A stretch of 64,000 bases of DNA from Arthrobacter globiformis (GTDB lineage: Bacteria > Actinomycetota > Actinomycetes > Actinomycetales > Micrococcaceae): the NCBI RefSeq assembly GCF_003261175.1, contig NZ_QLNP01000104.1, positions 34,804 to 98,803 of the forward strand, given 5' to 3'. The translations under genes were made by a program, and so were the position numbers. Below are positions 51,262 through 59,816 of this stretch, one piece after another. The notes under the pieces were generated by a model. It did no database searches, was not told the origin of the DNA, and saw only the letters and a program-made list of their open reading frames with translations. Within the stretch, counting starts at the first letter, position 1, and the number at the start of each line of letters is the position of its first letter.

Positions 51262-51954
51262 TTAGCCGCCGGAACGGTAGGTTGTCAGTGGATGTTGCAG
51301 GGCGGTTTCTCGAAGTAGCTGCAGTCGGAGGGCGCGTGCTGTTTCCATGTGTTGACGTGCGATTTTTCCGGCTGTGTCGCTGTCTTGTTGTTCGATGGCG
51401 TGTATCAGGGCTTCGTGCTCGTCCAGGGATTCTGCCCAGCGGTTTCCTGTTGAGAGGGTGGAGCGGGGTGCGTGGATGAGGTGCGTCGACAGCCGGTCCA
51501 GCAGGTCACGGAGGACGGCGTTGTGGGCACAGTTCCAGACTGCGGCGTGGAATTCCAAGTTGGTGGTGATTCTGGTGTGGTCGTCGGGGTCCTGAAGTTG
51601 CCTGTCGCGCTGCAGTAATGCTTCAAGGCGCATAAGGTCGGGGAATTGGCGGGATTTGGCGGCTTGGCGGGCGGCTTCTTCCTCAAGGAGGATCCGCATG
51701 TCATAGATTTGAATGACTTGTTGGGGGTCTACCTGGGGGACCTGCAACCCTCTGGCGGCTTTTTCAAGGAGGCGCTCGTGCTGGAGGCGGGACAGCGCCT
51801 CCCGGACTGGGGTCCGGGAGACGCCAAAGCGTTCAGCCAATGAAGTTTCACGTATTGCTGTGCCGGGCTGATGGACTCCGGACAGGATTTCGCCCCGCAG
51901 TGTCAGGAAGATGCTTTCGCCATCCGCTCGTTGGGTTGATGCTCTATCCGTCAC
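51262..51954 (-). CDS. GntR/FadR-type (FCD) regulator
   Basis: 230 aa. Winged HTH (about residues 12-75) with RETSLAERFGVSRTPVREALSRLQHERLL, then the all-helical FCD effector domain with the metal-type His residues (NLEFHAAVW, LDEHEALIHAI, ARQHMETA). FCD regulators bind carboxylates. It lies 63 bp downstream of tcuA on the same strand, so it is probably co-transcribed with it and governs the tcuA/tct region. Confidence 0.88.
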   Translation of the reverse strand: MTDRASTQRADGESIFLTLRGEILSGVHQPGTAIRETSLAERFGVSRTPVREALSRLQHERLLEKAARGLQVPQVDPQQVIQIYDMRILLEEEAARQAAKSRQFPDLMRLEALLQRDRQLQDPDDHTRITTNLEFHAAVWNCAHNAVLRDLLDRLSTHLIHAPRSTLSTGNRWAESLDEHEALIHAIEQQDSDTAGKIARQHMETARALRLQLLRETALQHPLTTYRSGG

Positions 51955-52017
51955 TTGGTTGTCCTTGTAATGATGGGCTGGGTTTGTTTCGTGCCGCCGG
52001 GGCGGTCGAAGGAAACT

Positions 52018-53511
52018 TTACGCCAGCGTTCCTGCGCGCCGCCCGAAGACGCAGCCGGCAGCTAGGCCGCTGCCTCCTGGATAGTTGGCGCTGAACAGGC
52101 CGCCGAGCATTTCGCCTGCCACGTAGAGGCCTTGGATGTGGTTTCCGTTGCCGTCGAGAACGCGGCCGTGGGTGTCTGATTTGATGCCACCGAAGGTGAA
52201 GGTGATCCCGCAGGTGACGCCGTAGGCGTAGTACGGTCCGGTTTCGATGGGTGCTGCCCAGTTGCTCTTTACCGGCTCTGTGGCAGCGGCGCGACCGTCT
52301 TTGATGTTGGGATCGAAACTGATGCTGCGATCGATGGAGTTGTTGAAGTCACTGACGGTCTTTGAGAGCCGTTCGGGATCGATGCCGAGCTTGGCCGCCA
52401 GCTCTTCGAGGGTGTCGGCCACTTCCACGGATATGCCTGGCATGTCGTACTCTTCGGTGCGCAGCATGGGCCGGAGGGTGGCGTCAAAGATCTGGTAGGC
52501 CACTGATCCGGGCTGCTTCAGGATCTCGGCGCCGTACTTCGCGTAGGTGTAGTTCCTGAAGTCCGCGCCTTCATCCAGGAACCGTTCGCCGTCGGTGTTG
52601 ACGATAATTCCGAACGGGTAGCTTTGGCGGGTCAGCCGGTTGGTGAGTTCACGGTTGCTCTCGTTGGTGGCGGTGAAGGCATCCCACTGAACGCTGTGGC
52701 ACGTTGCCCAGTCGCCTCCTCGTGCTGCCCCGATCTCAAGAGCAGCGGCGATCATGTCGCCGGTGTTGTTCGGCGTTCCCCTGACTTTGGCGTTTTCCCA
52801 GCCTTCGCCCAGGTGTTCCCTGCGCAGTTGAGGATCGGCTTCGAAACCCCCTGCCGTGAGAATGACCGATTCGGCGCGCAACTCCAACTCGCCCGAAGGT
52901 GAGCCCGCGATGACTCCAACGATACGGCCGTCCTCGACGATGAGGCTTTTCGCCGCGTGACCGTACCGGACATCTATGCCGAGTTCAGCGGCGACCCGCG
53001 TATGGTCTTCGATCAGCCCTTCACCACCGCCGACGTTGCCGACGTGGAGTCCGCCCCAGAAGAGGTAGGAGCCGTCGGGGCGTTCAAAGGCCTGGCGTTC
53101 GTACATCAGGCGGTACTTCAGGCCCAGGCTGTTCAGCCAGCGCAACGTGGGCTGGGATTCCTCGACCAGAACCTTCGTCAGGTCCGGGTCGTTTCGGCCT
53201 TCGGTGACCTTGGCGAGGTCGGCGGCGTATTCATCCGCAGAGTAGGGCGGCACTTCAGTGCGGCTGTGCCGCTCGTCCGGTTCCACCCACTCCAGCAGAT
53301 CAGCCAGGCCGCTGTGGGCGATGCGCGTAGCGCCGGCCGTGTAAAAGCTGTTCCCGCCCGCCATGTCCTCATGGCCTTTCTCGAGCAGAACAACTTTCCG
53401 CCCCCGGACAGCGGCTGCGTGCGCTGCCGTAAATCCAGCGTTTCCGCCGCCCACCACGATCACGTCGACTTTGTCCGTGCTCGCGGGCTTGGCTTCATTA
53501 CCAATAGACAT
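52018..53511 (-). CDS. tcuA: FAD-dependent tricarballylate dehydrogenase-like protein TcuA
   Basis: 497 aa, fumarate-reductase/3-ketosteroid-dehydrogenase flavoprotein fold. FAD motif VIVVGGGNAGFTAAHAA (about residues 15-31), the EKGHEDMAGGNSFYTAGATR segment, and the C-terminal FSANYPGGSGLAAGCVFGRRAG. TcuA oxidises tricarballylate to cis-aconitate. The electron carrier TcuB of Salmonella is not encoded in the window. The divergent TctCBA-type transporter supports a tricarboxylate substrate. Confidence 0.8.
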   Translation of the reverse strand: MSIGNEAKPASTDKVDVIVVGGGNAGFTAAHAAAVRGRKVVLLEKGHEDMAGGNSFYTAGATRIAHSGLADLLEWVEPDERHSRTEVPPYSADEYAADLAKVTEGRNDPDLTKVLVEESQPTLRWLNSLGLKYRLMYERQAFERPDGSYLFWGGLHVGNVGGGEGLIEDHTRVAAELGIDVRYGHAAKSLIVEDGRIVGVIAGSPSGELELRAESVILTAGGFEADPQLRREHLGEGWENAKVRGTPNNTGDMIAAALEIGAARGGDWATCHSVQWDAFTATNESNRELTNRLTRQSYPFGIIVNTDGERFLDEGADFRNYTYAKYGAEILKQPGSVAYQIFDATLRPMLRTEEYDMPGISVEVADTLEELAAKLGIDPERLSKTVSDFNNSIDRSISFDPNIKDGRAAATEPVKSNWAAPIETGPYYAYGVTCGITFTFGGIKSDTHGRVLDGNGNHIQGLYVAGEMLGGLFSANYPGGSGLAAGCVFGRRAGTLA

Positions 53512-53543
53512 CCGTAAGTCCTTTCAGTGGCTCAGTGAATCCA

Positions 53544-53563
53544 ACTGTATACAGTGGTATGCA
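53544..53563. promoter_or_regulatory. Candidate GntR operator, copy 1
   Basis: Perfect palindrome ACTGTATACAGT (53544-53555) followed by GGTATGC. The segment from 53548 reads GTATACAGTGGTATGC, repeated with three changes at 53637. Confidence 0.65.
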
Positions 53564-53633
53564 GCCTTGCAACCCCTGCCTTTGTTGGTCGGGGCTTGCT
53601 GGTGACAGTCATTACAGGTATAACTGTATTTCA

Positions 53634-53652
53634 TTGTGTACAAAGGTATGCC
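53634..53652. promoter_or_regulatory. Candidate GntR operator, copy 2
   Basis: TTGTGTACAA (53634-53643, inverted repeat) and then AGGTATGC; GTGTACAAAGGTATGC from 53637 matches copy 1 at 13 of 16 positions. The copies are 89 bp apart in the tcuA/tctC spacer. Confidence 0.6.
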
Positions 53653-53754
53653 GATGGATACTCGGTTGCTTGCCAACTGCTTCCTCGAGCGGACGAGTCC
53701 AACCGGCACACTACTTTTCGCACCGCCCAACAACGTCGTTACGGAACGAGAACT

Positions 53755-54735
53755 ATGAAATTCCCTCTACGCAATGCCATCTTCGGCCTGGTCGTAGCCG
53801 TCGTGGCCGCGCTTGCGTTCATCAATGCCGGCACTGCCAGCGGAACGAGCACCGCGAGAAACAAGCTCACCCTGATCGCACCGGCAGCACCGGGCGGGGG
53901 TTGGGACAGTTTCGCCCGAGAAGGACAGCAGGCACTCAAAAGCGGCGGCGTGGTCAACAACCCACAGGTGGTCAACGTCCCCGGAGCAGGCGGAACAATC
54001 GGGCTGAGCCAGTTCGTCCAGACCCCGGGACGTGAAGATGCCCTCCTGGTCACCGGCGGAGTCATGGTGGGGGCCATCGAGCTCGGCGACAACCCCGAGT
54101 CCATGGCAGACGTCGTTCCCATTGCCCGTATGGCCGATGACTACGCAGCCCTGGTGGTGCCCGCCGACTCCACGTTCAAGACGTTCAGTGATTTCCTCGA
54201 AGCCTGGAAGAAAGACCCCGGAGGAACCTCGATCGGCGGCGGCTCCCTGGGCTCGATCGACCATCTCCTCAGCGCCATGGTCGCCAAGACCGTGGGCATC
54301 GACCCCAAAGACGTGAACTACATCGCCTACTCCGGAGGCGGCGAAGCACTCACTTCCCTGCTGTCCCACACGACCGCCGCCGGGATGTCCGGCTACAACG
54401 AGGTCAGGGACCAGATCGAAGCCGGCACTCTCCGGGCCCTTGCCATCTCATCGGAGGAACGGCTTGACGGCGTGGACGTCCCCACCTTCAAGGAACAGGG
54501 CGTTGACGCGGCCATGTCCAACTGGCGCGGATTCGTCGCCGCACCCGGAACCACCGACGAAGCAAAAGCGGAATTCATCAAGATCGTCACCGAGATGCGC
54601 AGCACCCAGCACTGGCAGGAAGCCCTGAAGCGCAACAGCTGGACGGACACATTCTCCACCGGCGAAGAATTCGAGCAGTTCATCACCAACGAAGTTGCAA
54701 CGGCCCAAGAAATCGTAAAGGACCTCGGCCTATGA
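53755..54735 (+). CDS. tctC: Tripartite tricarboxylate transporter binding protein TctC
   Basis: 326 aa, Bug family. An N-terminal signal or anchor (LRNAIFGLVVAVVAALAFI) has no lipobox Cys, unlike the TctC at 10033. The mature opening LTLIAPAAPGGGWDSFAREG and VVNVPGAGGTIGLSQF are family signatures. The gene starts 244 bp from tcuA, divergently, and its stop overlaps tctB by 4 bp. Confidence 0.9.
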   Translation: MKFPLRNAIFGLVVAVVAALAFINAGTASGTSTARNKLTLIAPAAPGGGWDSFAREGQQALKSGGVVNNPQVVNVPGAGGTIGLSQFVQTPGREDALLVTGGVMVGAIELGDNPESMADVVPIARMADDYAALVVPADSTFKTFSDFLEAWKKDPGGTSIGGGSLGSIDHLLSAMVAKTVGIDPKDVNYIAYSGGGEALTSLLSHTTAAGMSGYNEVRDQIEAGTLRALAISSEERLDGVDVPTFKEQGVDAAMSNWRGFVAAPGTTDEAKAEFIKIVTEMRSTQHWQEALKRNSWTDTFSTGEEFEQFITNEVATAQEIVKDLGL

Positions 54736-55379
54736 GCATCACCCAGCACCAATCCGAAGCAGGATCCGCCACGGAGCCAAACGGCAAACCAAAGTCCAGC
54801 TTCGGAACAGGCCGCAGTGAACTCATCGTCGTAGCCGTGCTCTACGCAGTGGCCATCTCCCTCACCATCGGCACCGCGACAATGCACGTGCAGGGCAAAT
54901 CTTCCCCGGGGCCGCAATTCTTCCCCATCCTGGTATGCATCGTCCTGTACCTGGCAGCCACGCTGCTGGCCATCCAAATCCTCCGCCGACCGAACGTCCC
55001 GGACAACACCATCCACCCCGGACACGGCCAGTTCTCCCCAGACATGCTCCACGACCTCGGGCATCTTGGGAAGGAAGAAGACGCGGCGTATGACGCCATG
55101 CCATCTCCAGCCCAGGGCAAGACGTGGAAGACCTATTCCGATTGGCGCACCGTCGGCCTGCTGCTCGGCAGCGTCATCGCCTTCGTCGCACTGCTGGAAC
55201 CCCTGGGCTGGATCATCAGCGCCGCTGCACTGTTCTGGCTCGTCGCCTACGCCCTCGGCAGCCGTCGCCGGATCTTCGACATCGGCGTCGGCCTGCTCTT
55301 CTCCGCAATCATTCAACTGGCCTTCGGCGCCGCCCTGGGCCTCAGCCTGCCCTCCGGCTTCATAGGAGCGATTCTCTAA
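54732..55379 (+). CDS. tctB: TctB-like small membrane subunit
   Basis: 215 aa with four membrane helices and the TctB motif GPQFFPILVCIVLYL. Longer than the first TctB in the window because of a soluble insert of about 50 residues between helices 2 and 3 (HPGHGQFSPDMLHDLG). Overlaps both neighbours, by 4 and 1 bp. Confidence 0.88.
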   Translation: MSITQHQSEAGSATEPNGKPKSSFGTGRSELIVVAVLYAVAISLTIGTATMHVQGKSSPGPQFFPILVCIVLYLAATLLAIQILRRPNVPDNTIHPGHGQFSPDMLHDLGHLGKEEDAAYDAMPSPAQGKTWKTYSDWRTVGLLLGSVIAFVALLEPLGWIISAAALFWLVAYALGSRRRIFDIGVGLLFSAIIQLAFGAALGLSLPSGFIGAIL

Positions 55380-56887
55380 TGGAACAACTCGAACTACTCA
55401 TGGGCGGCTTCGCCAACGCCCTGACCCCCATGAACCTCCTCTGGGTACTGATCGGCGCCCTCCTGGGTACCGCCGTCGGCGTCGTCCCGGGACTGGGCTC
55501 TGCAATGGCCGTGGCGCTGCTGCTGCCCATCACCTTTTCACTCGAGCCAACTGCAGCCTTCATCATGTTCGCCGGCATCTACTTCGGCGGACTCTTCGGC
55601 GACTCCACCTCCGGAATCCTCCTCAACACCCCCGGCCACTCCTCCGCCATAGCCTCGACCTTTGAAGGCCACCGCATGGCCAAAAGCGGCCAGGCCGCCA
55701 AAGCACTCGCCACCTGCGCAATCGGCGCCTTCATCGGCGGACTGATCGCCACCACCCTCGTGGTCTTCTTCGCACCAACCCTGGTCAAGATGGCCACCGT
55801 CTTCGGCCCAGCCGAATACTTCGCACTGGCAGTATTTGCCTTCCTGGCCATCTCCGCCGTCGTCTCCGAATCCGTGATCCGCGGCATCGCCGCCCTCGGC
55901 ATCGGCCTCGCCCTGGCCCTCGTCGGCATAGACGGCCCCAGCGGCACCGCCCGATTCACCCTCGGCATGCCCCAACTCTTCGACGGGATCTCCGTCATCG
56001 TCATCACCGTAGGGCTCCTGGCCCTCGGCGAGGTCTTCCACGTCGCCTCCCGCATCCACCGAGACCCCGCAGCCACCCGAATCCACACCAAAGGCCGCGC
56101 CCGGCTGGGTCTGGCCGACTTCAAGAAGGCCCTGCCCGCATGGCTGCGCGGCACCGCCTTCGGCGTCCCGTTCGGGCTCATCCCCGCCGGCGGCGCCGAA
56201 GTCCCCACCTTCCTCGCCTATGGCACCGAGAAACAGCTCGCCAAACGACGGAACGATCCAGAGTTCGGCACCTCGGGTTCCATCCGCGGCCTCGCCGCAC
56301 CCGAAGCAGCAGCCAACGCTACCGCCGGCACTGCCATGGGAGCGCTGCTCGCCCTCGGGCTGCCCGTATCGGCCACTGCCGCGATCATGCTCGCCGCGTT
56401 CCAGCAGTACGGAATGCAGCCAGGTCCCCTGCTCTTCGAACGAAGCGGCGACCTGGTCTGGGCCCTGCTCGCCTCACTGTTCGTCGGCCTCGTCATCCTG
56501 GTGATGATCAACATCCCATTCGCCTCCGTCTGGGCCAAGCTGCTGAGCATCCCCAAGCACTACCTCTACGCCGGGATCACCGTTTTCTCCATGCTCGGCG
56601 TCTACGCAGTCAGCTCGGCAATCCTGGACCTATGGCTGCTCATCGCCATCGGCCTCATCGGATTCCTCATGCGCCGCTACAACATCCCGCTGGCGCCAGT
56701 ACTGATCGCGGTGATCCTCGGACCCATGGCCGAAACAGAGCTCCGCCGCGCCCTGGCAGTCTCCGAAGGAGATCTCGGCATCCTGGTAGATAGCCCCATC
56801 ACGGTCACCCTCTACCTGGTCCTGGCCGCCGCACTCGCCCTCAGCGCAGTCCAGCACCTCCGCCACCGGACGAACCGGAAAGCCTGA
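55379..56887 (+). CDS. tctA: TctA large permease
   Basis: 502 aa. Signature LLGTAVGVVPGLGSAMAVALL (about residues 26-46) and the second-half block FGVPFGLIPAGGAEVPTFLAYG. Full length. The start shares the A of the tctB stop (TAATG). Last gene of the tctCBA operon, followed by a terminator. Confidence 0.92.
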   Translation: MEQLELLMGGFANALTPMNLLWVLIGALLGTAVGVVPGLGSAMAVALLLPITFSLEPTAAFIMFAGIYFGGLFGDSTSGILLNTPGHSSAIASTFEGHRMAKSGQAAKALATCAIGAFIGGLIATTLVVFFAPTLVKMATVFGPAEYFALAVFAFLAISAVVSESVIRGIAALGIGLALALVGIDGPSGTARFTLGMPQLFDGISVIVITVGLLALGEVFHVASRIHRDPAATRIHTKGRARLGLADFKKALPAWLRGTAFGVPFGLIPAGGAEVPTFLAYGTEKQLAKRRNDPEFGTSGSIRGLAAPEAAANATAGTAMGALLALGLPVSATAAIMLAAFQQYGMQPGPLLFERSGDLVWALLASLFVGLVILVMINIPFASVWAKLLSIPKHYLYAGITVFSMLGVYAVSSAILDLWLLIAIGLIGFLMRRYNIPLAPVLIAVILGPMAETELRRALAVSEGDLGILVDSPITVTLYLVLAAALALSAVQHLRHRTNRKA

Positions 56888-56913
56888 TTGTCTACGCCAA
56901 CCCGCTAAAGACG

Positions 56914-56962
56914 CTGCGCCTCGACGGCTTGCTTCCAGCAAACGATCGAGGCGCAGTGTTTT
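56914..56962 (+). terminator. Terminator of the tctCBA operon
   Basis: 11-bp arms CTGCGCCTCGA (56914-56924) and TCGAGGCGCAG (56946-56956) followed by TGTTTT. Confidence 0.82.
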
Positions 56963-57201
56963 GCCCTGGGCACTTGCCCGGATTCCCTTATTGCAACGTC
57001 GCTTACTGATAGGCCACGCCACTGACGCCGAAAGGCCTATGCCCCAGCGCCCCGAAGCCGCACGTCAGAAGCTGTCAGCAAAGAGCGGCCTATTGCTCTC
57101 TCTCTGGACACCGCTACCTCCGTCGCCCTCGATTCGAGGCTTCTATTGTCAGACTGGGGTGTGATTCAATTCTGCAGGGCCTCGTCCTAGCTTGAAAGAC
57201 G

Positions 57202-57507
57202 CTAATTCCCGGGGTTTTCTTCTTCCGGGTTGTCCAGGTCCTCGTCCATCAGTCCCCGCTGTGCCAAGTCCGCCGCCTCCGATGCCTCAGGTGGCAATGG
57301 ATCCGTGGCCGGCGGAACGTCACTCGGGGCATAATCGGCCAAGCCTGCAGCGACCCGTTCCTGCTCGACTGCTGCTTGGTATACCTCGTCGTCTATATTT
57401 TCGGGCAACTTTCCGTGGCCGGTCCGGCTTGGTTCTGGAAGAGCGTCCTCTTCAGGAAGGATCACACCGCCCAGGGCCTGATCCGGGTCGTCATTTGATG
57501 CGGTCAC
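57202..57507 (-). CDS. Small acidic protein, unknown function
   Basis: 101 aa from GTG at 57507 with GGAAGG seven bases upstream. Highly acidic and Pro-rich, no membrane or signal segment (LPENIDDEVYQAAVEQERVA in the middle, LDNPEEENPGN at the end). It starts 37 bp after the stop of the baeRF2-like gene and so belongs to that operon. Probably intrinsically disordered. Confidence 0.55.
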   Translation of the reverse strand: MTASNDDPDQALGGVILPEEDALPEPSRTGHGKLPENIDDEVYQAAVEQERVAAGLADYAPSDVPPATDPLPPEASEAADLAQRGLMDEDLDNPEEENPGN

Positions 57508-57544
57508 GACTACACCTTCCGATCCAGGGTTATCTATCTGCGAA

Positions 57545-58684
57545 CTATTCAGAAGAAGGTACAACCGGACCGGTCGACCAACGCAGCAGGGCTGCAACGT
57601 CAACTCCATCCGGCAGGACGGGGCCGGGGACCAGCAGAACCCGTGCGTCCGTCAAGGCCGCTGCGCGGAGCAGAGCAGCGGGTGCCGGAGCCTTTCCCAA
57701 GATACCTGCCGTGAGGGATTCCTCCTGAGCGGTGGCAACCCAAGGTTCGGCGTCAAGCGCAAGCAGGGTCCGTTCGGCCAGCGCAGCATCATCCAGGATT
57801 AGGACCTCCACCTGAGCCTGCTGCAGGGCATGGATCACAGCACCGATGCCTGTTGCCGACTCCGGATTGGCTTGCCCTTCCTCCATCGCCAACCGGTCCA
57901 TAAGAGCCTGCTGCTCCGCCGCCCACTGCTCGGCGACACGTTGGTTGACCTGGTCGATGAGCAGGGTCTCGTCCGCACCTGCCGTATGGGTATGCGAGTC
58001 GACCACCGAGACCAGGGTCTGGGTAGATTTGGACAGTTGATCCTGCACAAGCCCACGGGCCCGGATGTCTCCGGCCAGTACGACCAGTCGGGCGCCGCTC
58101 TCACTGACGATCCTGTCAATCTCGCCGGCCACTTCATCGGCATTACGGCGCCAAACGTCTTCAGTGTGGTGCTGGAACCGGAGATGCGCCCAGCCCCCAC
58201 CGTGGAACTTGTGCAGATGTTCTGTGCTTCCCTGAACCTCCCGTGAGCTCTCCGGGGCGCCGGCGCCGGCGTAATACAACTTGAGTTCGCCGTGCTCGCG
58301 ACTCACTTCGGCAACCACATAGGGAAACTCTTCAGGCCGGTGCTTCACCAAGGGCAACAGATCGGGAACGGGATCCACTGTCACTCGCTCCGGCAGCACC
58401 AGCTCTCCCGGGAGCACCTCATTTATTTCTGCCTTGCCGTCGTGTACCAAGACAAAGCGGGCGACCGGAGCGGGGACGCCTGCTGCCGGCTCGATAGCTT
58501 GCGCCATCGCGTCCAAGTCCGGCGCGGCTGCACCCTGCGCCTCGAGTTGGGCGCGGACGTTTCCTGGCATGACGTCGGAAGCTTCCAGCGTGTCCACAGT
58601 TCCAGTTCCGGCACTGACATAGGCGCTGCACCAAGGGCCGGGCAGACGGTATAAGTCGGCGTATTGCTTCAAGCTCCCCGTCAC
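57545..58684 (-). CDS. baeRF2/Rv2629-like release-factor-fold protein
   Basis: 379 aa, related to archaeal-type eRF1 (Vms1/baeRF) folds and, from memory, to Rv2629 of M. tuberculosis. Marks are the N-terminal SAYVSAGTGTVDTL strand, the middle domain RLVVLAGDIRARGLVQDQL and VVDSHTHTAG, and the C-terminal VEVLILDDAALAERTLLAL. Some relatives are dormancy or ribosome-rescue factors. The stop-loop GGQ motif of true release factors is not seen. Overlaps the preceding small gene by 4 bp. Confidence 0.75.
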   Translation of the reverse strand: MTGSLKQYADLYRLPGPWCSAYVSAGTGTVDTLEASDVMPGNVRAQLEAQGAAAPDLDAMAQAIEPAAGVPAPVARFVLVHDGKAEINEVLPGELVLPERVTVDPVPDLLPLVKHRPEEFPYVVAEVSREHGELKLYYAGAGAPESSREVQGSTEHLHKFHGGGWAHLRFQHHTEDVWRRNADEVAGEIDRIVSESGARLVVLAGDIRARGLVQDQLSKSTQTLVSVVDSHTHTAGADETLLIDQVNQRVAEQWAAEQQALMDRLAMEEGQANPESATGIGAVIHALQQAQVEVLILDDAALAERTLLALDAEPWVATAQEESLTAGILGKAPAPAALLRAAALTDARVLLVPGPVLPDGVDVAALLRWSTGPVVPSSE

Positions 58685-58896
58685 TGCTCTCCCTCCTCGT
58701 CAATGACAGGGTCGGGAGCTGCCACAGGGTTAAGCGCATCCCTGATTTCGGCGGAGTCAGTGTCATCCACGAACGGTTCAGTTTCGCGTGCTTCCTCCAC
58801 GTGAGCGGCTTGATTACCGTGGACCACTCCTTGGGCTTCGTGTTTCATCTGGTCATCCAGCTCTTGCCCGTGCTTTGTATTGCCTCGTTCAGCCAT
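58681..58896 (-). CDS. Small hydrophilic protein heading the baeRF2 operon
   Basis: 71 aa, rich in Glu, Asp, His, no hydrophobic core (starts MAERGNTKHGQELDDQMKHE, ends IDEEGEQ). Coupled to the next gene by a 4-bp overlap, which supports it as a real gene. Not recognised; composition suggests a disordered stress protein. Confidence 0.6.
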   Translation of the reverse strand: MAERGNTKHGQELDDQMKHEAQGVVHGNQAAHVEEARETEPFVDDTDSAEIRDALNPVAAPDPVIDEEGEQ

Positions 58897-59709
58897 GACG
58901 ATCCCCTCTGCACGCGATCTGTATCACAGTCGCTTCGTCGTTTCACGTTAGCACCCGGACGTCGGGGATTGAAGGGAACGCAGTGACTCGCAACCCCTAA
59001 AGAGGCACGCCTCGAATAGGTCTTTCTCACCTTCCAGCTCTCTGCCTTTCGCTGGGGGCACAGGGTGCGCCGCACAGCGGTTCCAGGATGCTGGCTCTTC
59101 AGGGCGGAAGGATTCGCCTGTTACCTCTGGCGATCCCTTCGCGCCGCGGCCTACCTTGTGATTGCCGACCGCCTGAGCCTCCGATGCAGGCCGGCTGAGG
59201 CGGATAAGACGAGTTCTCGCAACTCGTTCTACTTAAACGCCGATAACCGGTCTTATGTCAAGCTGAGCCCTGCGTATCTCATCAGATGCATCATTTATGC
59301 CTCCACGAGGTTAATAAGCAAGCCAGCCTACTGGGCCGTTAACGAACGAAAGACCCGAATTTGGCTAGGCTTAGGATCTTTGCTCCGAAGCGGCGCTCAT
59401 TTGGTGCGGTAAGGGGGCATATCCTCCAACTCCACACTTTGCGTCTATGGCCCTACGTCCGTAGTGCGCAGCGTTGAGGGCGGCATTCGCCGCGCTCTTT
59501 TCGGGTCGTCGCCGGAATTCAAGGAGACTCCGGAGTGTCCTTGGGTTCGTCAATTATCAGTGCACTGTTATCGGTGGCCGTGAAATTCTGGAGCGAATGC
59601 TGCAAAACCCTAGTCCTAGGGAAAGAAACGGGCGTCGCGCCGAGTGACTCCATTCAGCGTGTTTCCGCCGGTGCGGGCAACAGATGACCCCGTCCTCTTA
59701 AATAGGCGT
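58897..59709. other. Gene-free tract
   Basis: About 810 bp with visibly lower GC than the genes to its left (for example aaatttgg, ttaataagc, attatcag). No frame with a ribosome site and recognisable product, no tRNA and no IS end found. Probably decayed sequence between the core operon and the accessory genes to the right. Confidence 0.5.
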
Positions 59710-59740
59710 GGGGAGCGGCGTTCATCGAACGCGGCTCCCC
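59710..59740. terminator. Hairpin upstream of the HEPN gene
   Basis: Arms GGGGAGCGGCGTTC (59710-59723) and GAACGCGGCTCCCC (59727-59740) pair at 13 of 14 positions with a 3-nt loop. It may insulate the HEPN gene from upstream transcription. Confidence 0.65.
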
Positions 59741-59816
59741 GGCCTTAGCTTTCGGTCCATAGGACCTGTCACGATAGTAGCGCCCATTGGGGGCATATCA
59801 AAGTTTGAGGGGTGTA

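Noticed and set aside
58897-59816. Search for tRNA or an attachment site next to the accessory tract
   Set aside because: No cloverleaf with a GGTTC-type T-loop and matching acceptor stem was found, and no direct repeat pair near the IS or HEPN gene.
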